Positions 16,352 through 25,163 of a DNA stretch of 49,299 bases are shown here, in pieces. Position 1 is the first letter of the stretch. Every line of letters begins with the position of its first letter. The stretch comes from Cytophagales bacterium. GTDB lineage: Bacteria; Bacteroidota; Bacteroidia; Cytophagales; Thermoflexibacteraceae. The notes below the pieces were generated by a model. The model was not told where the DNA came from, did no database searches, and was given only the letters and a program-made list of their open reading frames with translations. A program made the position numbers and the translations under genes. The stretch is taken from assembly GCA_004294445.1 (NCBI GenBank), contig REAZ01000033.1, forward strand, positions 1 through 49,299, written 5' to 3'.

Positions 16352-16594
16352 ATGAAAGATGCCGAACTAATAGGCTGGATAGCTACAGCCGCTCTGATTT
16401 CTAACTATTTTCTAATCCAATTGAACGTAATTTCTCCTGCAAAAAGCCCAAGAATTTTTATGCTTATCCAACTTGTTGGCTCTACTTTGCTTTTGGTTAC
16501 AGCACTATTGTTACAGTTTTTACCGCTCATTGTTTTGCAAGTCGTCATTATTGCCATCAATGTATTTAGACTGATGCAGATGCTATTTCGGTAG
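16352..16594 (+). CDS. small membrane protein, CBU_0592-like
   Basis: An 80-residue protein made almost wholly of three hydrophobic helices: ELIGWIATAALISNYFLIQ, a second after SPRIFMLIQLVGS, and a third up to the FRLMQMLFR end. The pattern (LIGWI..., S-P-R near the second helix, a short C-terminal basic end) resembles the small CBU_0592-type membrane proteins of unknown function. ATG 16352 starts the protein at MKDAELIGWI; a start at 16316 would add a poor leader. It may be in the bcp-pnuC transcript, 45 bases after pnuC. Confidence 0.6.
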   Translation: MKDAELIGWIATAALISNYFLIQLNVISPAKSPRIFMLIQLVGSTLLLVTALLLQFLPLIVLQVVIIAINVFRLMQMLFR

Positions 16595-16598
16595 GGCA

Positions 16599-19073
16599 TC
16601 AAAGACTTTTTATCGCTTCCATTGGGGTTTGTATGGCAATTTTGATAGTATGAAAACTAATAGTAATGAAAGTAATGATGAAAATAATGCCCGCCGCATA
16701 AATAAAAATATCGGGCGACATTACAATATGGTAAGGGAAACTACTGAGCCATATTTGCATGAGAATCCAGCTAATAGGAGCGGCAACTAAGATGCTTGCT
16801 ACGACCAATTTCATGAGCTTGGCAGATAGAAAAAGAACTATCTCTGTCATAGTAGCCCCAATAGCTCGGCGTATCCCTACATCTTTGCGTTGCTTCTCTA
16901 CGATGAAAGAAGCCAAGCCAAATAGCCCCATGCAAGCGATAGAAATAGCGACTAAGGAGAACTGTAAAGAGATTTTGCTCCATTGCTGTTCTTTCATGTA
17001 TAGTTTATTGAGCTTATCCTCTAAGAAAAAATAATCTAATGCCTGATAAGGATTAAGTTTTTTCCATACTTTTTCCAAAACAAGGATTGCTTTTTCTATG
17101 TCTTTGTTATCTACTTTTATTGCCATGTACTTGAGAAAAGAACGCTGTATTTTATCATCAGCCAAATCTATAACAAAAGGTAATACGGGAGAGTGCAAAG
17201 AGGTAATATGAAAATCTTTGACCACACCAATAATTTTTTCTGTGCCGCCTGCCCTGCTAAATTCCTTGCCAATTGCTTCTTGCGGACTGCTCATGCCCAA
17301 GTAGTTTACCATAGTTTCATTGATGATGACGGCGTTGTTCTCATCTTCCTCAAAGTACCTGAACCAATCCTCATTCATATTTATCCCTGCGTCATTGACC
17401 TCTGCAAGTTTTCGTTTTTGTATAAAATTTCTACCCGTTACTAATTCTATGTTGAAAGTGCTAAGAAAGTCGTGAGAAACAATAATGCTTGGATAGTAAG
17501 ACAACTTATTGTTTACGAGGGAGTTGGCTTTAAATTTATGGGTTTGATAGTTGCTACCCAAAATTTCCTCCATGCTCGTTACCGAAATTATTTCGCCATG
17601 GTGAAGCAATCTTTTCTTTATTTCGTCATAAAGCAATACGCTTGGTGAGCCACCAATAGGTACGACAAGTACATAGTCTTTGTCAAATCCCAATTTGGCA
17701 TTTTTCAAGTAATCTAACTGTCTGCTACTTACGAAAGTGCTAATGAGCAGTAAAATAGCTATGACAAACTGTATGACCACCAATACACTGCGGAATATTG
17801 GCTCTTTAGTGCCTGTAAGCACGCTCCCCCTATGCATCTTGCTTGGGTCAAAAGATGCCAAATAGATAGCAGGATAGATGCCCGCAACCAAGCCAATAGA
17901 AAGCCCTGTGAGCAATACATACTTGATAATATTCCAATCGTTGGTGATGTAAGCACTTATAGGGCTACCAGAAAGGTCTTGTAGGTAGGGAGCAGCCAAC
18001 TCCACGTCTATAAAAGCGAAAATAAGTGCAATACTGCTCATAAGAACCGACTCTATAATAAATTGCTTGGTAAGTTCTTCTTTATCAGCACCAATAGCTT
18101 TCCGAACTACTACTTCCTTCGCCCTGAGTAATGCCCTCGCATTAGAAAGATTGATAAAATTAATGCTTGCAATGAGTAATATAAAAGCGGCTGTTAGGAT
18201 AAAAATATAAACATACTTGATGTCGCCATTAGGAGATATTTCATAATCTAAATTGGAGCGAAGATGAATATCTGTAAGCGGTTGCAAATCCAAACTAACA
18301 TCATCTTTTATTTTTTCATCAAAATATTTTTGAACAAAAGTAGGCAATTGCCCTTTTAGCTGCTCGGCGAAATCAATATCTTTGAGTACGACATAAGTCC
18401 AGCAAGGATTCCAAACCCATTGGTTAAAAAAATCATTATTACTGATATTATACAGTGTGGAAAAAGAAGCAATAAAATCAAAAACTAAGTGGGAGGGCTT
18501 CTGACTATCGGCAAAAACACCTGTTACAATCAAAGGAATATCTATTTGTCGTTTTAAAATAATCTCTTTGCCCAAAGGATTTTCATTACCAAAGTATTTC
18601 TTGGCAATAGACTCACTAATGACTACCGTATGCGCTTGGGAGAGGCAAATTTGGGCATCACCTTCTATCAGTTTAAAATCAAAAACTTCAAAAAATGAAG
18701 AATCAGCGAAGAAAAATTTGCTTTCGTTATAGTTTTTATTTTTATATGAAATTGAAAGAGAAGGCATTTGGAAATTAAAAAGACGTACGCTTTTTTCTAC
18801 CCATTGTGAGTAATCCTTTTGTAGGGTAATTGCTACAGGAAATGGCACGCTTGCCGAGTGTTCGCCTACGCCGTTTTGGTCAATCGTTTCCGTTACCCGA
18901 AAAATGAGATTTTTTTGTTTGTGAAAGCTATCATAGCTTGTTTCGTGTTTGATAAGCAAGAAAAGTATGGTAGAGGAGGCTATTCCGAGAGCCAACCCTA
19001 AAATATTGATAAGTGAGAACAATTTATTTTTAAGTAAATTTCTCACCGTAATAAGTAAATAGCTTTTAAACAC
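16599..19073 (-). CDS. ABC transporter permease (MacB/FtsX type, two-domain)
   Basis: An 824-residue permease with the doubled MacB layout typical of Bacteroidota. There is an N-terminal helix (NLLKNKLFSLINILGLALGIA), a large periplasmic domain (~65-280), three helices with RKAIGADKEEL, then a second copy (helix ~430, periplasmic domain ~450-680, three helices with RRAIGATMTEI). The RKxxGA and RRxIGA segments are the coupling helices that meet the ATPase. Relatives use mechanotransmission to move lipoproteins, peptides or antibiotics out of the periplasm; the substrate here is unknown. It lies 31 bases after its ATPase gene. Confidence 0.92.
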   Translation of the reverse strand: MFKSYLLITVRNLLKNKLFSLINILGLALGIASSTILFLLIKHETSYDSFHKQKNLIFRVTETIDQNGVGEHSASVPFPVAITLQKDYSQWVEKSVRLFNFQMPSLSISYKNKNYNESKFFFADSSFFEVFDFKLIEGDAQICLSQAHTVVISESIAKKYFGNENPLGKEIILKRQIDIPLIVTGVFADSQKPSHLVFDFIASFSTLYNISNNDFFNQWVWNPCWTYVVLKDIDFAEQLKGQLPTFVQKYFDEKIKDDVSLDLQPLTDIHLRSNLDYEISPNGDIKYVYIFILTAAFILLIASINFINLSNARALLRAKEVVVRKAIGADKEELTKQFIIESVLMSSIALIFAFIDVELAAPYLQDLSGSPISAYITNDWNIIKYVLLTGLSIGLVAGIYPAIYLASFDPSKMHRGSVLTGTKEPIFRSVLVVIQFVIAILLLISTFVSSRQLDYLKNAKLGFDKDYVLVVPIGGSPSVLLYDEIKKRLLHHGEIISVTSMEEILGSNYQTHKFKANSLVNNKLSYYPSIIVSHDFLSTFNIELVTGRNFIQKRKLAEVNDAGINMNEDWFRYFEEDENNAVIINETMVNYLGMSSPQEAIGKEFSRAGGTEKIIGVVKDFHITSLHSPVLPFVIDLADDKIQRSFLKYMAIKVDNKDIEKAILVLEKVWKKLNPYQALDYFFLEDKLNKLYMKEQQWSKISLQFSLVAISIACMGLFGLASFIVEKQRKDVGIRRAIGATMTEIVLFLSAKLMKLVVASILVAAPISWILMQIWLSSFPYHIVMSPDIFIYAAGIIFIITFITISFHTIKIAIQTPMEAIKSL

Positions 19074-19104
19074 GCTTTTTTATTTATTTTGTTCCGATAC
19101 TTTG

Positions 19105-19797
19105 CTAAATGCTATACTGACTTACACTCCCGCTAACTAACTGACCGTCAAATAGTTTTATAATCCTACTTGCATATTCTGAATTTGGAACGGAGTGAGT
19201 AACCATGACTATAGTAGTGCCATTTTGGTTAAGTTCCGATAGTATTTCCATGACTTCCAAGCCATGCACAGAGTCCAGATTTCCAGTAGGTTCGTCAGCA
19301 AAAAGTACCATTGGGCTTGCTACTATAGCCCTTGCTACCGCTACACGCTGCTGATGCCCTCCAGAAAGTTGCATTGGAAAAAAGTGCTGCTTATAAGCAA
19401 TATCTAACTTTTCCATTACTTGTTTTACTCGCATACTTCGCTCTGCTGCGGGCATCCGCAAATAGACCAGAGGAAGTTCAATATTCTCATAAACAGATAG
19501 TTCTTCTATGAGGTTAAAATTTTGGAACACAAAGCCAATATATTTTCTGCGAAACTCAGCACGCTTTTTATCCGTCATTCTTGAGGTAGATTGCTCCATA
19601 AAAAATACCTCCCCACGAGTAGGTAAGTCCATAAGAGAGATAAGATTGAGTAGGGTAGATTTGCCACAACCCGAAGGACCCATAATACTCACAAAATCAC
19701 CCTGTTCTATCTCTAAATTTACCTTATTGAGTGCTGTAGTTTCTATGTCAAAACTACGATATACTTTCTCTATATTGACTGTCTTTAGTATTTTCAT
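19105..19797 (-). CDS. ABC transporter ATPase (MacB/LolD family)
   Basis: The 230-residue ATPase has Walker A GPSGCGKST (40-48), Q-loop FQNFNL, signature LSGGHQQ (144-150, with His in place of the usual Gln), Walker B VLFADEP (164-170) and the switch segment VTHS. It is cytoplasmic, bound to the permease encoded downstream (16599-19073). No membrane-fusion protein or TolC is adjacent; the TolC-family gene at 32506 is 13 kb away. Confidence 0.94.
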   Translation of the reverse strand: MKILKTVNIEKVYRSFDIETTALNKVNLEIEQGDFVSIMGPSGCGKSTLLNLISLMDLPTRGEVFFMEQSTSRMTDKKRAEFRRKYIGFVFQNFNLIEELSVYENIELPLVYLRMPAAERSMRVKQVMEKLDIAYKQHFFPMQLSGGHQQRVAVARAIVASPMVLFADEPTGNLDSVHGLEVMEILSELNQNGTTIVMVTHSVPNSEYASRIIKLFDGQLVSGSVSQYSI

Positions 19798-20034
19798 TTA
19801 CTTGCTGAATACGAAGCAATGTATAAATCTTTTTACATTTTGAAATTCTAAGTTATAGAAAAAATTGGAATATTAAAATAGCAACTTATATTCTTATTTC
19901 TCGTATAAAGACTTCAAAAAAAGTACCGCATATTTTAAAGTATTGTTTATCAGTATTTTGCCATATATAAATAGGAGCATGATGCACGAAATTGAACGTT
20001 AAAAAAAAAGAAAGTGTACGAAAATGAACAAAAA

Positions 20035-20063
20035 AAAGAACAAAGGAAAATCCCTTGTTCTTT
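20035..20063 (-). terminator. terminator-like hairpin upstream of the ABC operon
   Basis: AAAGAACAAAGGA / TCCCTTGTTCTTT pair over 13 positions with one mismatch and a 3-base loop. On the minus strand it runs into about seven T. It lies 238 bases before the ABC ATPase ATG, where no minus-strand gene needs ending, so it could be an attenuator in a long leader or the end of a small RNA. Confidence 0.4.
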
Positions 20064-20159
20064 CTCATAAGCATACATACACATTAAAAATTTTATAAGT
20101 TAATAGCGATATTGTTTGAAAGGTAAACAAGAAAAAGATGTATTTTTTAGAAATATATT

Positions 20160-20167
20160 TACTTTTG
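20160..20167 (+). promoter_or_regulatory. probable -7 element of the Dabb gene
   Basis: TACTTTTG matches TAnnTTTG exactly, 27 bases before the last base ahead of... the ATG at 20187, giving a leader of roughly 12 bases. No clear TTG at -33. Confidence 0.45.
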
Positions 20168-20186
20168 CTAAATTTAAACATGTTCT

Positions 20187-20594
20187 ATGAAAAATTCAAC
20201 TACAAAAGTATTATTTATCGCAGTTTTCAGCGTATTTGCTTTGCTGAGTGTGGGCTATACGCTTAAAACTCAAAACAAGAAAAAGAAGATGATGGCACAT
20301 ATCGTTTATTTTTGGGCAAAACCCGACCTTTCTGTTGCCGATAAGCAGAAATTTGAGGCGGGAATGAATACTTTACTGAAGATAAAGGCAGTAAAGATGG
20401 GCTACGTGGGAAAGCCCGCATCTACTACGCAACGAGATGTAGTAGATAGTAGCTATACTTATTCGCTATTTTTGTTTTTTGATGATGTCAAAGGGCATGA
20501 TGCTTATCAGATTGACCCTATTCACCTTGCATTTGTAGAGGGTAACAAGCAGTTTTGGACAAAGGTTGTTATTTATGATTCTGATACAATGTAG
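20187..20594 (+). CDS. Dabb-family (stress-responsive alpha/beta-barrel) protein, exported
   Basis: The 135-residue protein begins with a signal or anchor helix (VLFIAVFSVFALLSVGYTL, ~9-27) followed by lysines. The rest is a Dabb ferredoxin-like domain: HIVYFWAKPDLS at its start, a GKPA segment in the middle, and the ending DPIHLAFVEGNKQFW with its histidine. Dabb proteins form dimers; some bind ligands, most have no known reaction. The next gene, a Tat-exported sugar isomerase-like protein, lies 68 bases on and may be cotranscribed. Confidence 0.8.
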   Translation: MKNSTTKVLFIAVFSVFALLSVGYTLKTQNKKKKMMAHIVYFWAKPDLSVADKQKFEAGMNTLLKIKAVKMGYVGKPASTTQRDVVDSSYTYSLFLFFDDVKGHDAYQIDPIHLAFVEGNKQFWTKVVIYDSDTM

Positions 20595-20662
20595 TCTGGA
20601 AATTAGTAATTTGCTCATCTGCCAACACTAAAATCAAAATACGTTCAAAAAACAATAATAAT

Positions 20663-21661
20663 ATGCAAACCTCTCGTCGTGATTTTTTAAACCAAATTGG
20701 TGTAGCTGCCACAGGTGTCGCACTGACTACGCTTTTGGCAGATGATATTTATGCCGAAGAATTGGCTAAGAAGCCATTATTCGAAATTTCTTTGGCGGAA
20801 TTTTCTTTGGCTGGCTCGCTTTATGGTGGCAAATTGAAGAATATGGATTTCCCTGCTAAGGCAAAAAATGATTTTGGTATTAATGCTGTAGAATACGTTT
20901 CAGGCTTTTGGGCAGATAAGGCAACAGACCAAAGTTATCTGAAGGAACTCAAACAGCGTACTGACGATTTGGGCGTTCGCAACGTGCTTATTATGGTAGA
21001 TGAGGCGGTAAATTTGGCAGACTTTGATGCCCAAAAACGTATGCAAGCGGTTGAAGCACACTACAAATGGATAGAGGCTGCAAAATTTTTAGGTTGTCAT
21101 TCTATCAGGGTAAATGTAAACAATGATGGAAATCCTGATGATGTGCTAAAAGTAGCTGTAGAAGGTTATGGAAAATTGGTTGAGTTTGGTGAAAAAGCTG
21201 ATATCGGTGTTATCATCGAGAACCACATTGGCATTTCTACGAACCCTGATTGGTTGGCAAAGCTACTCAAACAGGTAAATAATAAATATGCAGGCTCACT
21301 GCCCGATTTTGGTAATTTTATACAGCGTGAAAAGCCCGCTACAATGACTTTGGAAGGCTTTATGAATGCTAAAGTTATCAAAGAATACGATAAATATGAT
21401 GGAGTAAAAAAATTGATGCCTTTTGCTAAAGGAGTAAGTGCCAAAACGCACAAGTTTGATGCAAACGGCAATGATGCAGAAACAGATTTTACCAAAATCA
21501 TGAAAATAGTCAAAAAAGGTATTAGCAAGGAGTTTAAGGGCTTTATTGGCATCGAGTACGAAGGAGGTTTCTTGAAAATGATGGGCATGAAAGGGGACTA
21601 TCTTAGCGAAGATGAGGGCATCAAGGCAACAAAAAAACTGCTTGAAAAGGCTCTAAGTTAA
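20663..21661 (+). CDS. sugar phosphate isomerase/epimerase-like TIM-barrel protein, Tat-exported
   Basis: A 332-residue protein with a twin-arginine signal (SRRDFLNQIG, then VAATGVALTTLLA), so it crosses the inner membrane folded. The mature part is a xylose-isomerase-like TIM barrel: segments GINAVEYVSGFW, LGCHSIRVN, GVIIENHIGIS, and near the end FIGIEYEGG, whose acidic residues and histidine are the usual metal ligands. Members act on sugars or inositols; the substrate is not visible. It lies next to a periplasmic sorbosone dehydrogenase-like protein, which fits sugar oxidation in the periplasm but does not prove it. Confidence 0.85.
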   Translation: MQTSRRDFLNQIGVAATGVALTTLLADDIYAEELAKKPLFEISLAEFSLAGSLYGGKLKNMDFPAKAKNDFGINAVEYVSGFWADKATDQSYLKELKQRTDDLGVRNVLIMVDEAVNLADFDAQKRMQAVEAHYKWIEAAKFLGCHSIRVNVNNDGNPDDVLKVAVEGYGKLVEFGEKADIGVIIENHIGISTNPDWLAKLLKQVNNKYAGSLPDFGNFIQREKPATMTLEGFMNAKVIKEYDKYDGVKKLMPFAKGVSAKTHKFDANGNDAETDFTKIMKIVKKGISKEFKGFIGIEYEGGFLKMMGMKGDYLSEDEGIKATKKLLEKALS

Positions 21662-21666
21662 TTACC

Positions 21667-21705
21667 AATGACTAATGACTAATTGGTAATTAGTCATTAG
21701 TCATT
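21667..21705. terminator. perfect 18-bp hairpin between convergent genes
   Basis: AATGACTAATGACTAATT pairs perfectly with AATTAGTCATTAGTCATT around a 3-base loop. Each arm is itself a tandem repeat (AATGACT twice). It lies between the ends of the isomerase-like gene and the sorbosone dehydrogenase-like gene and is likely their shared terminator. Confidence 0.7.
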
Positions 21706-21718
21706 TTCAAATTTTGTA

Positions 21719-22870
21719 TTATTTGGCGTAGCTAATGCGATAAACAACGTCCAATTTATCATCTGAAACAAGCAATGAGCCATCGGTTAGTTGCTGAATG
21801 TCAGCAGGTCTGCCCCATGCTTCTTCTCCTTCGAGCCAACCTTCAGCAAAAGTGCTATAATCAACTACTTTGTTATTTTCCACTTTGGCAAGAGCTATTT
21901 TGTAACCCGATTTTTTGGTACGATTCCACGAGCCATGCAAGGCAATAAAAATATTATTTTTGTAAGTATCGGGGAACTGCTTGCCTGTATAGAACCTCAT
22001 GCCAAGCGATGCTACGTGCGCCCCAAGTTTTTGGGCAGGTTTTTCGAACTCATCACAGCTACGCTTGCTACCAAATTCTGGGTCGGGTGTATCTCCTTGA
22101 TGGCAGTACGGAAAGCCAAAATGCAAACCCGCTTTGTAGGCTCTGTTCAGCTCGTCAGAGGGGAGGTCATCACCGAGCATATCTCTGCCGTTGTCGGTGA
22201 ACCATAGTTCCTTTGTTTCGGGGTGAAAATCAAAACCTACACTATTGCGGACACCGCTTGCAAATACTTCTAAGCCAGAACCATCGGGATTCATTCGCAT
22301 AATAGTAGAATATATTTTGTCTTCTTTTTCGCAGACATTGCAGGGTGCGCCCACAGGTACGTAGAGTTTGCCATCGGGTCCGAAAGTAATGAACTTCCAG
22401 CCATGATGCTTGTCGGAAGGAAATTTATCACTTACCACTACTGCTTTTGGCGGGGTGCTTAGGTTTTGCTCGATGTTGTCATAGCGTAAAATTCTGTTTA
22501 CTTCGGCTACATATAGGCTACCATCTCTGAAAGCAACGCCGCAGGGCATATTCAAACCAGAGGCAATTACTTTGACTTCATCAGCTTTGTAATCGCCATT
22601 TTTGTCGACTATTGCATACACTTTGTCGCCTTCTCTGTTACCAACAAAAATAGTCCCGTTAGGGCTAAGTACCATCGAGCGAGCATTTTCCACTTCGGCA
22701 TAGACTTCGATTTTGAAGCCCGCAGGGAGTTTTATTTTCTCCAATGGGTATTTTTTATTGGTAGTGGTTTCGGCAGCTGCAGAGGTACTTTGTGCCTTAC
22801 TTGTATCACTTTTGCTACTGCTACAGGCAGCTAAAATCATAAAAACTAAACAGTTAAAAATTATTCTCAT
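21719..22870 (-). CDS. PQQ-type sorbosone dehydrogenase-like lipoprotein
   Basis: The 383-residue protein has a lipoprotein signal (lipobox LAAC, Cys16) followed by a serine-rich linker. The rest is a six-bladed soluble quinoprotein glucose/sorbosone dehydrogenase-like propeller: FKIEVYAEVENARSMVLSPNG, DKHHGWKFITFGPDGKLYVPVGAPC, FASGVRNSVGFDFHPET and LHGSWNR. It acts in the periplasm, anchored to a membrane. The family oxidises aldoses or related sugars with PQQ, but no PQQ synthesis genes are here and the true cofactor is unproven. The nearby Tat-exported isomerase-like gene faces it. Confidence 0.88.
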   Translation of the reverse strand: MRIIFNCLVFMILAACSSSKSDTSKAQSTSAAAETTTNKKYPLEKIKLPAGFKIEVYAEVENARSMVLSPNGTIFVGNREGDKVYAIVDKNGDYKADEVKVIASGLNMPCGVAFRDGSLYVAEVNRILRYDNIEQNLSTPPKAVVVSDKFPSDKHHGWKFITFGPDGKLYVPVGAPCNVCEKEDKIYSTIMRMNPDGSGLEVFASGVRNSVGFDFHPETKELWFTDNGRDMLGDDLPSDELNRAYKAGLHFGFPYCHQGDTPDPEFGSKRSCDEFEKPAQKLGAHVASLGMRFYTGKQFPDTYKNNIFIALHGSWNRTKKSGYKIALAKVENNKVVDYSTFAEGWLEGEEAWGRPADIQQLTDGSLLVSDDKLDVVYRISYAK

Positions 22871-22892
22871 AAGAATATTAAGGATTTGTTAT

Positions 22893-23138
22893 TTAATAAT
22901 TTGTATTGATTGCGTAGATGCCTCTTATTTCAGGAACTTCTTGTTTAATGGTTTGTTCTACACCCGCTTTCAAGGTCATCATGGACATAGGGCAAGTGCC
23001 GCACGCTCCCAAAAGCTCTAACTGAACAATCATTTCGTCAGTAATATCCAATAATTTTACATTGCCGCCATCGGCTTCTAAATAGGGTCTAATATTGTCA
23101 AGGGCAGTTTCTACCTTTTGCATCAAATTGGTTTTCAT
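22893..23138 (-). CDS. NifU C-terminal-domain protein (Nfu-type Fe-S carrier)
   Basis: An 81-residue protein equal to a single Nfu domain: [17 protein letters not shown], then [10 protein letters not shown] with the cluster-binding Cys46-x-x-Cys49. Nfu proteins carry 4Fe-4S clusters to target enzymes. The ATG overlaps the nuoB stop by 4 bases (ATGA), so translation is coupled. As NuoB holds cluster N2, the pairing suggests delivery of that cluster; this is inference from the order. Confidence 0.93.
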   Translation of the reverse strand: MKTNLMQKVETALDNIRPYLEADGGNVKLLDITDEMIVQLELLGACGTCPMSMMTLKAGVEQTIKQEVPEIRGIYAINTNY

Positions 23139-23659
23139 GATGTTGTGTGTTTTAACAATTTATTAATTGCATTTGGTGCTTTATTTTCTTTTTGTCTGAT
23201 TTTTTCTTGGAGTTTCAAAAAACCGCCAATGAGGGCTTCTGGTCGGGGCGGGCAGCCCTGCACATATACATCTACGGGAATAATTCTGTCTATGCCTTTG
23301 ACAACGTGATAGCCATGCTCCCAATAGGGTCCGCCACAGTTAGAACAGCTACCCATCGAGATTACGTAGCGCGGTTCGGACATTTGCTCGTACAAACGTC
23401 TGATGCGGTCAGCCATTTTGAAAGTTACCGTTCCTGCCACTATCATCACGTCCGATTGGCGCGGGGAGGCACGCGGAAACACCCCTATCCTATCCAAATC
23501 GTAGTTAGAAGTGTAGCTACTCATCATTTCTATAGCACAGCAAGCAAGCCCAAAGCCCATAGGCCAAAGCGAAGAAAGTCTTGCCCAAGTAAGCAAGTCG
23601 TCTAATTTGGTGATAATAATGCCTCCTTCCCCTGTTTTTATCTGTTCGGCAAAATTCAT
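23135..23659 (-). CDS. nuoB: NADH-quinone oxidoreductase subunit B
   Basis: The 174-residue subunit carries the last Fe-S cluster of complex I, N2. The four ligands are in place: Cys40-Cys41 ([11 protein letters not shown]), Cys105 ([10 protein letters not shown]) and Cys136 (VQGCPPRPE). It is a peripheral subunit on the cytoplasmic face of the inner membrane. Unlike most genomes it is not flanked by nuoA and nuoC: upstream is a divergent lipoprotein gene and downstream the Nfu gene. The rest of complex I must be elsewhere. Confidence 0.96.
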   Translation of the reverse strand: MNFAEQIKTGEGGIIITKLDDLLTWARLSSLWPMGFGLACCAIEMMSSYTSNYDLDRIGVFPRASPRQSDVMIVAGTVTFKMADRIRRLYEQMSEPRYVISMGSCSNCGGPYWEHGYHVVKGIDRIIPVDVYVQGCPPRPEALIGGFLKLQEKIRQKENKAPNAINKLLKHTTS

Positions 23660-23731
23660 AACTATTTTGGCAACGTTTATTTTTTTCTTACGTCAAATAT
23701 ACAATAGTTTTCTTAGCAAAACTTTTTATAT

Positions 23732-23739
23732 TACCTTTG
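23732..23739 (+). promoter_or_regulatory. probable -7 element of the lipoprotein gene
   Basis: TACCTTTG, identical to the element at 427-434, lies 43 bases before the ATG at 23782. The -33 part is weak. Confidence 0.45.
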
Positions 23740-23781
23740 TAACACAATTTTCAAAGAAAGTATTTTTTAAATTACAAAAAA

Positions 23782-24315
23782 ATGAAAAAAAATGTATTTC
23801 CCTTGCTGTTAAATATAGCAGCTATAGCATTACTTATCTTTGTAGGTGCTTGTACTAAGACAAATATCGTGGAGATACCACCGCCCGACTACATAGACAT
23901 CATGACCAAAGCAGGTACTTTTAAGATGTTCAAGGTTTTCGATAGCGGAACAGCAGAAGACAGACTTTTTAAATCTCGCGATACAGACGTAGTTATCAAA
24001 AAATCAGCTTCGGCAGATGAAGTTTTATTTGAGGAAACCTTTTTACAAAATGGCGTTTCGGTTACTGTAACTTATAGAGTGAGGCTTGTAGATGCGAAAT
24101 CTGCCTCCAATGCCGTAAAACTTAGTATTCCTGAGCAGACAATAAGCAATAATGTTTATGCAGGTTTTATTCACCCGTCTTTGCAAACAGAGAAATTACA
24201 AGGCTTTTTTGAGGCTTTTTCGGCAACTGACACTAAGACCGTAAAAACGCCTGTTAATAATCTTATTTTTGCTATTACAGTAAATGGCGAAAGATGGCTT
24301 TATAGCAAAAAATAA
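23782..24315 (+). CDS. lipoprotein of unknown function
   Basis: A 177-residue protein with a lipoprotein signal peptide (IAAIALLIFVGAC, Cys24), so it is anchored to a membrane, likely facing the periplasm or surface. After a short proline-rich linker (IPPPDYID) the mature part alternates strands (VTVTYRVRLVD, LIFAITVNGERWLYSKK) and looks like one beta-sandwich. I recognise no family. It stands alone, divergent from nuoB, with a terminator after it. Confidence 0.75.
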   Translation: MKKNVFPLLLNIAAIALLIFVGACTKTNIVEIPPPDYIDIMTKAGTFKMFKVFDSGTAEDRLFKSRDTDVVIKKSASADEVLFEETFLQNGVSVTVTYRVRLVDAKSASNAVKLSIPEQTISNNVYAGFIHPSLQTEKLQGFFEAFSATDTKTVKTPVNNLIFAITVNGERWLYSKK

Positions 24316-24348
24316 AATAAATCGCTTTTAATACTGATTGAATTTTTG

Positions 24349-24391
24349 AAAGATGACACCTTTGAAACCCAATTAAGAAGATGTCATCTTT
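24349..24391. terminator. terminator between the lipoprotein gene and fabG
   Basis: AAAGATGACA / TGTCATCTTT form a 10-bp stem with a 23-base loop followed by T. It lies between two convergent genes and could serve both. Confidence 0.6.
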
Positions 24392-24406
24392 TTCCAATTT
24401 GCCTAC

Positions 24407-25153
24407 TTAGGTAAGCATTCCGCCATCTACCTGCAAGACCTGCCCCGTCATATATGCCGACATATCTGAGCCTAAAAATATACAAGCATTGGCGACATCT
24501 TCGGGCTGCCCGCCACGCTTTAGTGGGATAGCACTTCTCCACTCTGCCACTACTTTTTCGTCCAATTTGGCAGTCATTTCCGTTTCTATAAAGCCAGGGG
24601 CTATAGCATTGCATCGAATATTTCGAGAGCCAAGCTCAAGGGCTACTGACTTAGTAAAACCTATGATTCCCGCCTTCGATGCCGCATAATTTGCCTGACC
24701 TGCGTTCCCTTTTAAGCCTACTACGGAGGTCATATTAATCACGCTGCCGTATTTTTGTTTCATCAAAAACTTGGTAGCCGCTTTGGTGAGGTTGAATACG
24801 GATTTGAGGTTTACGGTCATAATGCTGTCCCACTGCTCCTCGCTCATGCGCATCAGCAAGCCATCTTTGGTTATTCCAGCGTTGTTTACCAAAATATCAA
24901 TCGTGCTAAAGTCAGCGATAAAATCTTGCATCAGTTTGTCTGCTGCCGCAAAATCGGAGGCATCAGAGCGATAGCCCTTTGCTTTTACGCCATACGCTTC
25001 GAGTTCTTTGACCAGAGCCTCGCCTTGCTCTACGCTGGAAAGATAAGTAAAGCCCACGTTTGCCCCTTCTTTGGCAAAACTCAAGGCAATAGCCCTGCCT
25101 ATTCCTTTTGAAGCACCCGTAATGAGCGCATTTTTTCCTTTTAAAAGTGTCAT
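24407..25153 (-). CDS. fabG: 3-oxoacyl-[acyl-carrier-protein] reductase
   Basis: The 248-residue short-chain dehydrogenase reduces 3-oxoacyl-ACP with NADPH in fatty-acid elongation. It shows the cofactor motif TGASKGIGR (12-20), NNAG (90-93), and the catalytic Ser143, Tyr156 and Lys160 (MTSVVG and YAASK), followed by NAIAPGFIETEMT; the C-terminus GQVLQVDGGM is typical of FabG. Other fab genes are not adjacent. It lies downstream of the HNH gene on the same strand, 32 bases away across a repeat. Confidence 0.93.
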   Translation of the reverse strand: MTLLKGKNALITGASKGIGRAIALSFAKEGANVGFTYLSSVEQGEALVKELEAYGVKAKGYRSDASDFAAADKLMQDFIADFSTIDILVNNAGITKDGLLMRMSEEQWDSIMTVNLKSVFNLTKAATKFLMKQKYGSVINMTSVVGLKGNAGQANYAASKAGIIGFTKSVALELGSRNIRCNAIAPGFIETEMTAKLDEKVVAEWRSAIPLKRGGQPEDVANACIFLGSDMSAYMTGQVLQVDGGMLT

Positions 25154-25163
25154 GTATCTATTT

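Larger units (their letters stand above)
19798..20186. other. divergent intergenic region
   Basis: 389 bases of AT-rich DNA between the ABC ATPase (minus) and the Dabb gene (plus). It holds a terminator-like hairpin on the minus strand (20035-20063) and a -7 element on the plus strand (20160-20167). No gene is seen. Confidence 0.5.
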
